From Legionella bozemanae (GTDB lineage Bacteria; Pseudomonadota; Gammaproteobacteria; Legionellales; Legionellaceae), in assembly GCF_001648595.1 (NCBI RefSeq), contig NZ_LBAW01000015.1:53217-117216 (forward strand): a DNA stretch of 64,000 bases, given 5' to 3'. Below, piece after piece: positions 18,459 to 28,605 of this stretch (position 1 is the first letter of the stretch; every line of letters begins with the position of its first letter). Under the pieces are notes generated by a model. It saw only the letters and a program-made list of their open reading frames with translations, searched no databases and was not told the origin of the DNA. The translations under genes were made by a program, and so were the position numbers.

Positions 18459-18614
18459 ATGACTACACGTATATTATTTAGAAAAATTACTCTAATTTTT
18501 TATCTCTGTACAGCGATGTTATTTCTTGGTTCTTGTACAAAAGCTGCAAACTCTAACGCACAACATGCAGGAGTTGGAGAAGAATATGGTAAAAGCGATC
18601 CTGCCTGGCGTTAG
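18459..18614 (+). CDS. Small lipoprotein, 51 residues
   Basis: Short reading frame with a clear lipoprotein signal: an MTTRILFRKI basic start, a hydrophobic core, then the lipobox L-G-S-C at residues 22-25. The mature peptide is only 27 residues and ends EEYGKSDPAWR. AAGGAA lies upstream of the ATG at a suitable distance. It ends 34 bases before the PD40-propeller start, so the two may be co-transcribed. Small size lowers certainty, but the lipobox plus ribosome site make it convincing. Function unknown. Confidence 0.65.
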   Translation: MTTRILFRKITLIFYLCTAMLFLGSCTKAANSNAQHAGVGEEYGKSDPAWR

Positions 18615-18647
18615 ACGTATTTTTTATTGGCAAGAGATTCCCTTCTT

Positions 18648-19502
18648 ATGAAAATTTACTTGTTTTTGTTTACTTTCTTATATTGCATCGCTACTCAAGC
18701 AACACCCACGCTCGCATTTGAGCGTTATGGTTCCATTTGGACTGCCAGGATGGATGGTAGCAAAGCTCAAAAAATTACTGAGGGTTACATTCCCGAAATT
18801 TCACCTGATGGTAACTACATTGCCTATAATGTAGTAGATAAATCAGGGAGCCGTTACCTGGCAATCATTGAGCTTAAATCAGGTAAGATAACTCCGTTAA
18901 AAAATATACCATCCGCGAACAGCTTTAATCCAGTGTGGTCTCCTGATGGTAAAACACTGCTCTTTAATACCTTTATCAATAATAATTGGTACCTGGCATT
19001 AGTCGATGCAGAGGGACGCGGTTTTCACCTCCTCAAGAATACCCTGAATGAATACAGCCCGGCATGGGCGAAAAATGGAGCATCTTTTTTTAGCCACGAC
19101 CTGGATGCAATTTATTGGATGGATTTTAAAGGAAACCTAATAAAGAAATGGAATCTTAATGAGATTATCCCTCAGGGCAGCATGAGCAGCGCTTCTCGTA
19201 TCCATCTCTCTCCTGATGGAAAAACACTAATTATGGATGTGGATATGAATGAAGAGATTCTGAAAAATTGGAATGAACCTCCGCCCGCCCTCTGGACGCT
19301 CCATCTTGATTCAGGAAAAACGACACGTATTACTCCCAAAGGAAGGCCAGCATGGAATCCTTTTTGGATTAACTCAGAAGAGTTTATTTTCTTAGAACAA
19401 GGAATAAACGAGAAAACTCCTGGGTTATATCGCGGCTCGCTAAAAAGTTCATCTAAGGTGCTCTTATTAAAAAATGTTCAAACACCAAGCGTTTCGAGAT
19501 AA
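18648..19502 (+). CDS. Secreted PD40/TolB-like beta-propeller protein
   Basis: 284 residues from the ATG at 18648. The frame opens at a TTG at 18627, but the ATG puts the signal peptide (MKIYLFLFTFLYCIATQATP) directly at the start. The mature part has repeated WD40-like PD40 units: PEISPDGNYIAYNV, NPVWSPDGKTLLFNT, SPAWAKNGASFFSHD, IHLSPDGKTLIMDVD and PAWNPFWINSEEFIF. It is therefore a periplasmic propeller related to the TolB C-terminal domain. It lacks the TolB N-terminal domain, so it is not tolB itself. Probably a binding scaffold. Follows the small lipoprotein gene closely. Confidence 0.8.
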   Translation: MKIYLFLFTFLYCIATQATPTLAFERYGSIWTARMDGSKAQKITEGYIPEISPDGNYIAYNVVDKSGSRYLAIIELKSGKITPLKNIPSANSFNPVWSPDGKTLLFNTFINNNWYLALVDAEGRGFHLLKNTLNEYSPAWAKNGASFFSHDLDAIYWMDFKGNLIKKWNLNEIIPQGSMSSASRIHLSPDGKTLIMDVDMNEEILKNWNEPPPALWTLHLDSGKTTRITPKGRPAWNPFWINSEEFIFLEQGINEKTPGLYRGSLKSSSKVLLLKNVQTPSVSR

Positions 19503-19758
19503 GGATCATTACCATTTTTTTCTTTAGAGCACTCTCAGCATCACCGTATTTTTAGACAGTTTATATTCCATAATTCATGGATTTTTGCTCTATTTTTAGG
19601 ATGAGCATCCCCCTGCAAATACCCACAAACGAGAAAGAGTCATGCCTTTCTTTACAAAAGAGCTAAGCGACATTGGTAATACCTATCGCCTAGTATATTC
19701 CCAAAAAAAATATTTACCCCTAAAATAAAGAAATAAGAGGCTATTAAAAAATACAATT

Positions 19759-21015
19759 ATGGATCCTATAAAAAGGAAAAGTATTTTTGCTGGTTTATAT
19801 GGAAATACTTTAGAGTGGTTCGATTTTCTTCTTTACGCCAACTTTACCCCCTTATTTGCCCAATTATTCTTTCCCTCAGACGAATATTTTGTTTCTCTTC
19901 TTCTCACCTTTGGTGTATTTTCCGTCGGTTTTTTTATGCGTCCGCTAGGAGGTGTATTACTGGGACATTATGCAGATCATATTGGCCGACGAAAAACCCT
20001 CATTCTCTCAATGTCTATTATGACATCGTCCACTGCATGCATCGCGTTGATACCCGATTTTAATTCTTTAGGTATTATTTCTCCTTTATTATTTATTTTT
20101 TTTAGGTTAATTCAAGGAATTGCAGTAGGAGGAGAGCTTCCTGGTTCAACAACTTTTCTTATTGAACATATGGCAGATCATCGACGTGGTTTTGCGGGAA
20201 GTTTAGTATTAAGCACTGCTTTTCTAGGCATTTTTTTGGGGTCACTTACTGCTTCTTTACTTAGTGTTTTATTAGCTGAAGATACCCTGCAGGCCTGGGG
20301 ATGGCGTTTGGCGTATTTAATCGGTGCATTACTTGGATTAATAGGAGTTTATTTACGCCTTACGAGCGTTGAGCCTGCTACCTTTTTGAAAGCCAAACAT
20401 ACCACAGAGCTTCCTGCAAAAATTGTGTTTTTTGGTTATCCGCGCAAATTAGTGTTAGCCATCGTTTTTACGAGCATATTAGCAATGAGCAATTACCTAC
20501 TCATCGCTTATATAACGAGTTTTTTAGTGAAATCAGAAGGATTTTTATTAAAAGATGCCTTATTAGCTAACTTTATTGCACTGCTCGTTTTAACACTATT
20601 AATTCCTTTGATGGGTTTATTATCAGATTATTTCGGCAGGAAGCCCATTTTTTTGTTGGGTGCACTTGGCATTTTCATTTTTATTTATCCCATATTTATT
20701 CTTTTTTCGAGTGGAATTTGGTGGCAAATCCTCTTAGGAGAAATAATCTTAGCGATAATACTTGCGCCGTTGAATGCTGCAGTACCTACCATGCTTGCAG
20801 AGATGTTTCCCACATCGATTCGCGCTAGTGGCGTATCTATTGGCTATAATATTGGCCAGGCGGTCTTTGGTGGGACAATGCCTTTAGTTTCTTTAACCTT
20901 GGTTGAATTAACCGGGAATAAATATGCTCCTGCGTTATATATTCTCTTTTGGGTGATTATAGCAATTATTGCTGCTCGCTATGCGCGAGAAACTTATCTT
21001 GATAAGTTAGCCTAA
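19759..21015 (+). CDS. MFS transporter of the metabolite:H+ symporter (MHS) type
   Basis: 418 residues with about 12 membrane segments. The opening AGLYGNTLEWFDFLLYANFT is the typical GNxxEWxDF signature of the MHS group (ProP, ShiA, KgtP relatives). RPLGGVLLGHYADHIGRRKT follows. A second DYFGRKP loop lies in the C-terminal half, and the terminal RETYLD resembles the group ending. It takes up an organic acid, betaine or similar solute with protons. The substrate cannot be told. Monocistronic. Confidence 0.88.
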   Translation: MDPIKRKSIFAGLYGNTLEWFDFLLYANFTPLFAQLFFPSDEYFVSLLLTFGVFSVGFFMRPLGGVLLGHYADHIGRRKTLILSMSIMTSSTACIALIPDFNSLGIISPLLFIFFRLIQGIAVGGELPGSTTFLIEHMADHRRGFAGSLVLSTAFLGIFLGSLTASLLSVLLAEDTLQAWGWRLAYLIGALLGLIGVYLRLTSVEPATFLKAKHTTELPAKIVFFGYPRKLVLAIVFTSILAMSNYLLIAYITSFLVKSEGFLLKDALLANFIALLVLTLLIPLMGLLSDYFGRKPIFLLGALGIFIFIYPIFILFSSGIWWQILLGEIILAIILAPLNAAVPTMLAEMFPTSIRASGVSIGYNIGQAVFGGTMPLVSLTLVELTGNKYAPALYILFWVIIAIIAARYARETYLDKLA

Positions 21016-21248
21016 AATGACCATTGATAATATATATGCCAGTTCTCTTTTGCATGTGATAATGAGATTACTATCTACGATTCAAACAACAATATTAAAG
21101 GATATATTCTAATAATTTTTGTATCTCTGCGGGAGAAAAAAATATTCGTAAGAGCGCTCGCATCCAATTTTAATTAATAAAAAATCAATATGATTTTAAT
21201 TTGGCCGTCATGCTATAATATTAAATATGCCTTTTTGAGTTTTTTACT

Positions 21249-22472
21249 ATGCCTTCGTCCTTTGAAATTATAAAAAATGAGAACAATCTGAATAACGCCG
21301 AGGAAGCTCAAGCCGGTACTCCAATTCAACCACTGGCAGAGATGGATAGAACGAAACTAGCCCTTGAACATCATCATCATCGTATACGGTATGTTCATGG
21401 TGTGCCTTACATTAATTATCAAGATAAAGATTGCCCTGTAGTTACACGAGACGTACGTAATTTTAATCAAAGAGTATTCTCAATAGGCTCATCCTCCAGT
21501 CGAGAAATGATTATGTTAGATCCAGAGGCTGAATCCCTAAAAAAGCTCTATGCTGAATTACGCCAAAATATAAGAGCTGGCGCTACAACCTTAGAAATTT
21601 TACAAGAAATCTCTAAATTGACTCAAAAAACCTTTCCTATAAGCGAGACCACTCTTTTAAAAGAATTTGTGGAGAAGCACTTAAAAGAAGGAAACCCTAT
21701 TATCCCCTTAGATGCATTCATGCAAACGGGAATTGGATTATGTCGCCACCATACCTTATTAAATGCTTATTTGATGAGTCGATTAGTTGATGACGGTATT
21801 CTTCAAGGAGAGGTAATACATCAACGCCACTCCTTCCAAAAACATGGGGCTCATACCTGGAATCTATTTCGGGACACCAAAGATGGAACACTTTATTCCT
21901 TAGATTCATTATGGAAAAACGTGACCTCACTTGCTGATAATCCAGGTGATTTAAATAGGTTATATGGTTTTGATGTTGAATCAGGAATTAAGGCAGCATT
22001 TGGCGCATTTCAATTATCGAGCAAACAAAAAGTTCATGTTTCCTCACCTGAACATAAAGCTCATGCTGCATCAAAACCTCCTGCAGCGCTGGAACCTATT
22101 CCGGCACTAAATCTTGCTCTCCTAGACATACTACGTAAAAAAGATGCACTACAAAACATCAAAAATGAGATACCAAAAAAATTCTTTAATATAAATGATA
22201 GGGCTCTGGAAGAAGATCTGGTAGAAATGATAAAGAAAGAGAAACTAATTGACGCCCATGATAAAAATAAGATACCGCAAAAATTCCTTAATATAAATGA
22301 TAGAGATCGGGAAGAAGATCTAGAAGAAATGATAAAAGAGCAACGAAATGAGGCCCATGATAAACAGATACTCCATAACCAAGAGATCATACAATTTTTC
22401 AAACCAGCACATAAAATAGAGAAAATTGACCCTGATGAGAAACCAGAGAAATTTTTTAATCTAGAGAGATAA
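21249..22472 (+). CDS. C-H-D triad (transglutaminase-like) protein with tandem C-terminal repeats; candidate effector
   Basis: 407 residues, no signal peptide. Triad candidates are C165 in GIGLCRHHTLLNAYLM, H202 in GAHTWNLF and D219 in LYSLDSLW. This is the order of transglutaminase-like and EDR1-like papain folds. C-terminal to it is a tandem duplication of about 33 residues: 306-339 begins NEIPKKFFNINDR and 340-372 begins NKIPQKFLNINDR. A third stub, EKPEKFFNLER, forms the end. The tail is rich in D, E and K. Solitary, with a weak ribosome site. Effector role inferred; the fold assignment rests on motifs. Confidence 0.82.
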   Translation: MPSSFEIIKNENNLNNAEEAQAGTPIQPLAEMDRTKLALEHHHHRIRYVHGVPYINYQDKDCPVVTRDVRNFNQRVFSIGSSSSREMIMLDPEAESLKKLYAELRQNIRAGATTLEILQEISKLTQKTFPISETTLLKEFVEKHLKEGNPIIPLDAFMQTGIGLCRHHTLLNAYLMSRLVDDGILQGEVIHQRHSFQKHGAHTWNLFRDTKDGTLYSLDSLWKNVTSLADNPGDLNRLYGFDVESGIKAAFGAFQLSSKQKVHVSSPEHKAHAASKPPAALEPIPALNLALLDILRKKDALQNIKNEIPKKFFNINDRALEEDLVEMIKKEKLIDAHDKNKIPQKFLNINDRDREEDLEEMIKEQRNEAHDKQILHNQEIIQFFKPAHKIEKIDPDEKPEKFFNLER

Positions 22473-22771
22473 TAGAGATGAGCACTTAGGATAATGAGGA
22501 GAATGATACATTATTTGTAGGCTCCACTTGCAATGTCCATCTAAGCTTAGTCCAGTATATTATATTACTCTACTTCGCAGTGCGGAAAAACAAATAGTGG
22601 CTTGCACATCAAATAGGATATTGATATATCATCATTTATTTTTTTAAATGGTCATTTTTTACAAATAAAAAACTGTACAATTTCAAACCACCCATCAAAT
22701 ATCTTCTATAATAGAAAGAAGCGTCCTTCGCTTTTAGAACTTCACGCTATCGAATAATGGAAAGAACATAA
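22473..22771. other. Intergenic region before the GGDEF-EAL giant
   Basis: AT-rich with no visible gene. A perfect TATAAT (22707-22712) lies about 60 bases before the start at 22772 and may be its -10 box. No convincing -35 is seen. Confidence 0.4.
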
Positions 22772-25700
22772 ATGATTTCTATATCCGGATATGCATTACG
22801 TGAAAAAATGCGCCGTAACCATAATATTGATACCTATTATGCCTTGCGATTAAAAGATAGGTGTAGAGTCTTGCTAAAAACTCCTAATAAATTTCATTCG
22901 AGCTCTGAAAATTTAGCCATTTTACAACATGAATACCACTTACTGAGCATGATTGAAACGCCTACGATCATTAAAGCTTATGATTTTCTGCAAAATACCT
23001 ATGCGCCTGTTTTAATCCTAGAGGATGTAAAAGGACAGTTGCTCACTTCCTATCTTTTAATGCATCAATTAGATATTGACGATTTTTTTAACTTAGCATT
23101 GCAGCTCGTTGATATTGTAGGGGAATTACATCAACGACAAATTATTCATAAAGAAATTAATCCATCCAATATTGTTATTGATCCTGAAAATATGGTTCTT
23201 AAATTAGTTGACTTAAGCGCTTCAACAAAGCTTACTGAAGAAACCTTTGATTATCTCAAGCTCAGCGAATTTGAAGAAGGTTTAGCTTATATCTCACCTG
23301 AACAAACAGGAAGGATAAACAGGCCTGTTGACTATCGTACTGATTTTTATTCGCTTGGTATTACCTTCTATGAAATGCTGGCAAATCAATTGCCATTTCA
23401 AGCAGTTGATGCGCTTGAACTCGTACATTGCCATATTGCAAAAAAACCACCAACCGTATTACAAGTTAGACCAGATACACCCAAAATGCTCGCAGCTATT
23501 ATCGATAAGTTATTAGGTAAAATGCCGGAAGAACGTTATTCAAGCATTATTGGATTGAAGTCTGATCTTCAGGAATGCTTTAGACAATGGCAACTTAAAG
23601 GCTCGATTAGTGAATTTTCACTGGGAACACATGATATTCGCGATCACTTAATCATTTCTCACAATTTATATGGCCGAGAAAAACAAGTGAACCAGTTAAT
23701 GAGAGTATTTAACCGAGTTCGTCAAGGCACTAAAGAAATGATCTTTGTTGCGGGCTATTCTGGTATTGGCAAAACCTCTTTAGTTAAAGAGGTGCACAAA
23801 CCCATTATTCAGCATAAAGGCTATTATATCCAAGGTAAATTTGACCAATTACAGCGAAGCATTCCCTATAGTGCCATTGTTGCTGCCTTTAAAAATCTAG
23901 TCAAACAAGTACTTTCCGAAAGCGAAGAGCGGTTAGAAAAAATAAAAAAACTTCTTATTTACTCATTAGGCAATGTAGGGCAGGTTGTTATCGATGTCAT
24001 TCCAGATGTTGAGTTAATTATAGGAAAACAAGCCCCAGTACGTTCCTTGAATCCTGCGGAATCCCAAATTCGTTTTAATCTCGTATTTCAAAATTTTGTT
24101 CGCGTATTTGCTCAACCTGAGCATCCACTTGTTCTGTTTTTGGATGATTTGCAGTGGGCGGATAATTCTTCGCTTAATTTCATAGAAAATTTATTACAAG
24201 ATCGGGAAACAAATTATTTACTCATTATTGGAGCTTATCGAGATAATGAAATTAATGAGAATCATCCATTGCAATTAAGCATAAATAATTTAAATAAAAA
24301 TAAAGTGAATCTAAGTACTCTCACTCTAAAACCCTTGCGATTAAATAATATCCAAGAACTAATACACGACACATTATCTGGTTCACAAAGAAAAATCCAA
24401 GGGCTTGCTCAATGTATTTATGATAAAACACATGGCAACCCATTTTTTATTAATGCATTTCTTCGCAACATTTATGAGCAAAAAATACTTAATTTTTCTT
24501 ATGAACGAGGCGCATGGGAATGGGATTTAGCCAAAATCCAACAACAAAGTGCTACCGATAATGTAATTGATTTGTTAACCACCAAAATTCATTTACTTCC
24601 CAATACTACCCAGGAAATTTTAAAACTTGGTTCATGCTTTGGTCATCAATTTGATTTTAATACCTTAAAAGTGATTAGTAGTGAATCGACGAGTCACATT
24701 GCAGAACAACTTTGTCAGGCAATTAAAGCAAATCTTATTTATCCGCTTGAAGAAAGTTATAAAACATTAGGACTAATGGGGCTTGATGAACATATTGCCA
24801 CCCTCGATACAAACTCCCTACATTATAATTTTTCTCATGATCGCATTCAGCAAGCGGCTTATGAACTTATTAATGTAGAAGACAGACCAAGCATTCATTT
24901 AAAAATTGGCCGCTTATTATTAAAAAACAAACCCTTAATAGAAAATGATGAGCGATTATTTGATGTACTCGAACACTTTAATCAAAGTATTGCTTTAATT
25001 CATACCTCCAAAGAAAGACTAAAACTGGCTCAATACAATTTGTGGGCAGGTCAAAAAGCAAAACTCGCATCTGCTTATTATGCGGCTAATGAATATTTAT
25101 CAGCGGGCATTGAATTATTAAAACCTAATAATTGGGAAAAAAATTATAATTTAACATTCCAGCTTCATAAGGAATTAGCGGTTTGCAGATATTTAATTAG
25201 TGATTTTAAAGCTGCAGATAAATATTTTTCTGCACTATTAAAACACGCAAAAAATGCACTCGAGGAAATTGAAATTTATCGTTTAAAAATTGAGATGTTA
25301 TCTACCTTGGGGAAACATACCGAAGCCTTGGAAATGGGATTGAATACATTGCGAAATTTTGGCATTAAACTGCCTAAAAAACCTAATTTAATGCATGTCT
25401 TAATTGCCATTTATAAAGTAAAACTCCAATTAAAAAATACTAAAGTAGAATCTATAAATTTACCTTTAATGAACGATTCAAAACAAATCGCACTTGTGGA
25501 TTTAATTACGCAATTATTCAATAGTGCATTTATCACGAATCAACAATTGTTTGTTATTCTCACCTGCAAAAATATTAGTTTAAGTTTAAAGTATGGTTAT
25601 ACTGAAAGCACCTCAATGTCTATTCCCGTTTATGCATTTATAATAATGCACTCATTAAATCTTTATCAGGAAGCACTCTCCTTTGTAACACTTTATAACA

Positions 25701-28504
25701 ATCTAAAGCAAAAATACGGAGCATCAAATTTCGAAGGAAAAAATCAATTTGTATTAGGTTCTTTTATCGAACCATATCAAATGTCGATGCATCTATGTAA
25801 TACCACAATAACTAAAGCATTTAGACTGTGTTGTGAAGTCGGAGATTTAGTATACAGTAATTACAGTAACTTACTTTTGGTTCTTCATTCGCTTTCAGCA
25901 GGAAAAAAACTTGATGAGGTAAAAAAGAACGTACAATCTACCTTGTCCTTTATGTCACGCGTTAAAATTTCTGATTTTATTGAAGTGGCAAAATTCTGGG
26001 ACTATTTATGCCAATGTTTGGAAAAACCGGGTTCCACAAAGATTAAACAAATATCTTTATTTGAAGAAAATATTATTAAAGGAAAAAATAAAACCGAATT
26101 AAGCTTCTTCTATAGCTCATTGACATTATTACATTTTCTACTAGGAAATTTTTCGGAGGCAATCAAAGCGGGAAAGAATCATGAACTTCACTCTGAATAC
26201 GATAAGGGTTTAATAAGCCATTTAGATGGTAAATTTTTCTTTGCTTTAGCTCTATTTTGTCAATTGCCTTATTTACCAAAATCTATGTACCGGCTTTCTT
26301 TAAAAAAACTGAAACAACTGGATCTTTTTATTAAAAAATATACCAACTGGTGTCCTGAAAACTTTAGAGCCTACTCCATGCTTCTTGCGGCTGAATTCTC
26401 ACGTTTAAACGGACAGCATGAGAAAGCTCTTGCACTTTATGAACAAACGATAGAAACAGCATTGGCAGGAGGGCTCATTTTAATTGCTGCCATAGCAAAT
26501 GAACGAGCTGCATATTATTGTCTTAATCTTAACCTAAACCAAATTGCAAAAATTTATTTGTATAATGCACATTGTTATTTTAAAGATTGGGGGGCAAATA
26601 CAAAAGTGAGGCTGTTGGAGCCAATAAATCACACAGCAGCAGACTTTTCCCCTTCTCAGCATATGCTCCCAACAACTCAAGCTAAAGCAAAAAATCAGAC
26701 CATTGATATGTTGACCATTTTAAAATTTACTCAGCTTATCTCCAGTGAAATTCGTTTAGATAAATTACTGCAGAAACTTTTAGTTATTGTATTAGAACAT
26801 GCAGGAGCACAGCGAAGTATTATTTTAACTAAAAATAGTGAAAAATGGGTTGTCGAAGCAGAAGGTGATTTAGAACAACAAAGTATTTATCTTATTGGCT
26901 CCGAAAATATAGAAAGAGAAATAAAATATCCGATTTCTATTTTAAATTATGTTCAGCGCACTCAAAAACCTATTATTTTAAATGATGCCATCCAGTCAGA
27001 ATTAACTTTTCAAGACGAATATGTTCAGGGAGAAAATCCACGCTCGCTTTTAATGATGCCACTGTTTTATAAAGGAAATTTATGTCGAATGTTGTATTTA
27101 GAGAACAATAGTACAAGCCATACATTTACAACAAGCCATTTAGACAGCCTTCAATTACTTGCCTCCCAAGCAATGATTTCGCTTGAAAATGCCAAACTCT
27201 ATTATCAAGCAACTCACGATCCTTTAACCGGATTAGCCAATCGAAATATGCTGTATGAATTTTTTCAACAAATGACCAAACAAATAACGCATTTCCATGA
27301 GAAAGTCGCATTATTATTCCTAGATATCGATTATTTTAAAGTAATAAATGATACTTTAGGGCATGATAATGGAGATAAGCTCTTGATTCATATTGCAAAA
27401 ACAATTAACTCATGTTTGCGTGAAGGTGATTTTGCCGCACGTCTAGGTGGAGATGAATTTACAATCATATTATCCAATATTAATTCTAAAGAACAAGTCA
27501 CAATGATTGTAAAAAAATTATTAAATGAAATTTCGAAACCGGTTCCAATTGATGCGCATTTAATTCAAATTGCATCCAGTATGGGAATCAGTATCTTCCC
27601 TAATGATGGCCAAGATATTGAAACACTTCTTAAGTTAGCTGATACGGCCCTTTATCAAGCAAAAGAAAAGGGCAGGAATCAATTTCATTATTATTCAACA
27701 GAGTTGTATGAAGAATATCAGCAGACCCATGGTTTGAGTAAAGAGTTACAACAAGCTTATGACAGACAAGAATTCTTCTTAATGTATCAACCATTTTACA
27801 CCACTGATGGACGCATCATAGGGCTTGAATCCTTATTGCGGTGGAATCACCCTGAAAAAGGAATTATAGAAGCATCAAAATTCATTCGTAGCTTAGAAAA
27901 AAGCTCATTAATGATTCCCGTTAGCGAGTGGATTATTAAAAGTACCTGCCATCAAGCAAAAATATGGCAGGATCAAAAAATACTTCCAGGCCCTATTGCA
28001 ATCAATATCTCAACAATACAATTTATTCGCCACTCACTGAGCAAAATTGTTGCTGAAGCTTTAGCTGAAAATCGGTTGAAGGGATCATGCATTGAATTGG
28101 AAATTACGGAATCCGTTTTCATTGAATACAATGATGCGCTGTATAAAGAAATTGACGCATTAAAAGGAATGGGTGTTCATTTAGTGATTGATGATTTTGG
28201 AACGGGTTACTCAAGTTTATCGTACTTAAAAAACTTGCCTATTAAGAAAATAAAAATAGATAAAGCCTTTATTAATAATTCGCATAAGGATTATTTAGAT
28301 CAAACGATTATTAAAGCAATTGCCACGATTGCTCATAAATTAAATATTAATGTTGTGGCCGAAGGCGTTGAAAATAAATTACAGCTTCAATTCTTACGCA
28401 AACAAGGTATTGATTGCATCCAAGGATATTACTACTCGCACCCCTTAACGGTTGAAGCGTGTGAAACTCTTTTAAGAAACATGCCATTAAAAAAGCATAA
28501 GTAG
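22772..28504 (+). CDS. Multidomain kinase-like / AAA ATPase / TPR / GAF / GGDEF / EAL signalling protein
   Basis: 1910 residues, cytoplasmic. In order: a Ser/Thr-kinase-like domain (1-275) with a lysine in RVLLKTP, but HKEINPSN where HRDxxxxN is expected and DLS for DFG. Then an AAA/NACHT-like ATPase with Walker A GYSGIGKTS (about 328) and Walker B LVLFLDDLQWAD (about 455). A long helical/TPR-like region follows (about 720-1270), then GAF (1310-1473) and GGDEF with intact RLGGDEF (about 1558). The inhibitory RxxD lies five residues upstream of it (REGD). Last is EAL (1657-1905) with ESLLRW, NIS, EITES, DDFGTGYSSL and AEGVE. Related kinase-ATPase proteins usually end in a histidine kinase; here a c-di-GMP module takes that place. 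Both GGDEF and EAL look catalytically competent. Confidence 0.92.
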   Translation: MISISGYALREKMRRNHNIDTYYALRLKDRCRVLLKTPNKFHSSSENLAILQHEYHLLSMIETPTIIKAYDFLQNTYAPVLILEDVKGQLLTSYLLMHQLDIDDFFNLALQLVDIVGELHQRQIIHKEINPSNIVIDPENMVLKLVDLSASTKLTEETFDYLKLSEFEEGLAYISPEQTGRINRPVDYRTDFYSLGITFYEMLANQLPFQAVDALELVHCHIAKKPPTVLQVRPDTPKMLAAIIDKLLGKMPEERYSSIIGLKSDLQECFRQWQLKGSISEFSLGTHDIRDHLIISHNLYGREKQVNQLMRVFNRVRQGTKEMIFVAGYSGIGKTSLVKEVHKPIIQHKGYYIQGKFDQLQRSIPYSAIVAAFKNLVKQVLSESEERLEKIKKLLIYSLGNVGQVVIDVIPDVELIIGKQAPVRSLNPAESQIRFNLVFQNFVRVFAQPEHPLVLFLDDLQWADNSSLNFIENLLQDRETNYLLIIGAYRDNEINENHPLQLSINNLNKNKVNLSTLTLKPLRLNNIQELIHDTLSGSQRKIQGLAQCIYDKTHGNPFFINAFLRNIYEQKILNFSYERGAWEWDLAKIQQQSATDNVIDLLTTKIHLLPNTTQEILKLGSCFGHQFDFNTLKVISSESTSHIAEQLCQAIKANLIYPLEESYKTLGLMGLDEHIATLDTNSLHYNFSHDRIQQAAYELINVEDRPSIHLKIGRLLLKNKPLIENDERLFDVLEHFNQSIALIHTSKERLKLAQYNLWAGQKAKLASAYYAANEYLSAGIELLKPNNWEKNYNLTFQLHKELAVCRYLISDFKAADKYFSALLKHAKNALEEIEIYRLKIEMLSTLGKHTEALEMGLNTLRNFGIKLPKKPNLMHVLIAIYKVKLQLKNTKVESINLPLMNDSKQIALVDLITQLFNSAFITNQQLFVILTCKNISLSLKYGYTESTSMSIPVYAFIIMHSLNLYQEALSFVTLYNNLKQKYGASNFEGKNQFVLGSFIEPYQMSMHLCNTTITKAFRLCCEVGDLVYSNYSNLLLVLHSLSAGKKLDEVKKNVQSTLSFMSRVKISDFIEVAKFWDYLCQCLEKPGSTKIKQISLFEENIIKGKNKTELSFFYSSLTLLHFLLGNFSEAIKAGKNHELHSEYDKGLISHLDGKFFFALALFCQLPYLPKSMYRLSLKKLKQLDLFIKKYTNWCPENFRAYSMLLAAEFSRLNGQHEKALALYEQTIETALAGGLILIAAIANERAAYYCLNLNLNQIAKIYLYNAHCYFKDWGANTKVRLLEPINHTAADFSPSQHMLPTTQAKAKNQTIDMLTILKFTQLISSEIRLDKLLQKLLVIVLEHAGAQRSIILTKNSEKWVVEAEGDLEQQSIYLIGSENIEREIKYPISILNYVQRTQKPIILNDAIQSELTFQDEYVQGENPRSLLMMPLFYKGNLCRMLYLENNSTSHTFTTSHLDSLQLLASQAMISLENAKLYYQATHDPLTGLANRNMLYEFFQQMTKQITHFHEKVALLFLDIDYFKVINDTLGHDNGDKLLIHIAKTINSCLREGDFAARLGGDEFTIILSNINSKEQVTMIVKKLLNEISKPVPIDAHLIQIASSMGISIFPNDGQDIETLLKLADTALYQAKEKGRNQFHYYSTELYEEYQQTHGLSKELQQAYDRQEFFLMYQPFYTTDGRIIGLESLLRWNHPEKGIIEASKFIRSLEKSSLMIPVSEWIIKSTCHQAKIWQDQKILPGPIAINISTIQFIRHSLSKIVAEALAENRLKGSCIELEITESVFIEYNDALYKEIDALKGMGVHLVIDDFGTGYSSLSYLKNLPIKKIKIDKAFINNSHKDYLDQTIIKAIATIAHKLNINVVAEGVENKLQLQFLRKQGIDCIQGYYYSHPLTVEACETLLRNMPLKKHK

Positions 28505-28605
28505 AATATCTTTTTTTACACGAAACCCAAAACTTTTTTCTCAAATTGAATTCTTTTTCTGCTAATGATAAATTCTTTCTCTTAATTTATTAGAGATAAA
28601 ATATA

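Noticed and set aside
19641..19728. Short frame MPFFTKELSDIGNTYRLVYS...
   Set aside because: Only 28 residues, with no supporting features.
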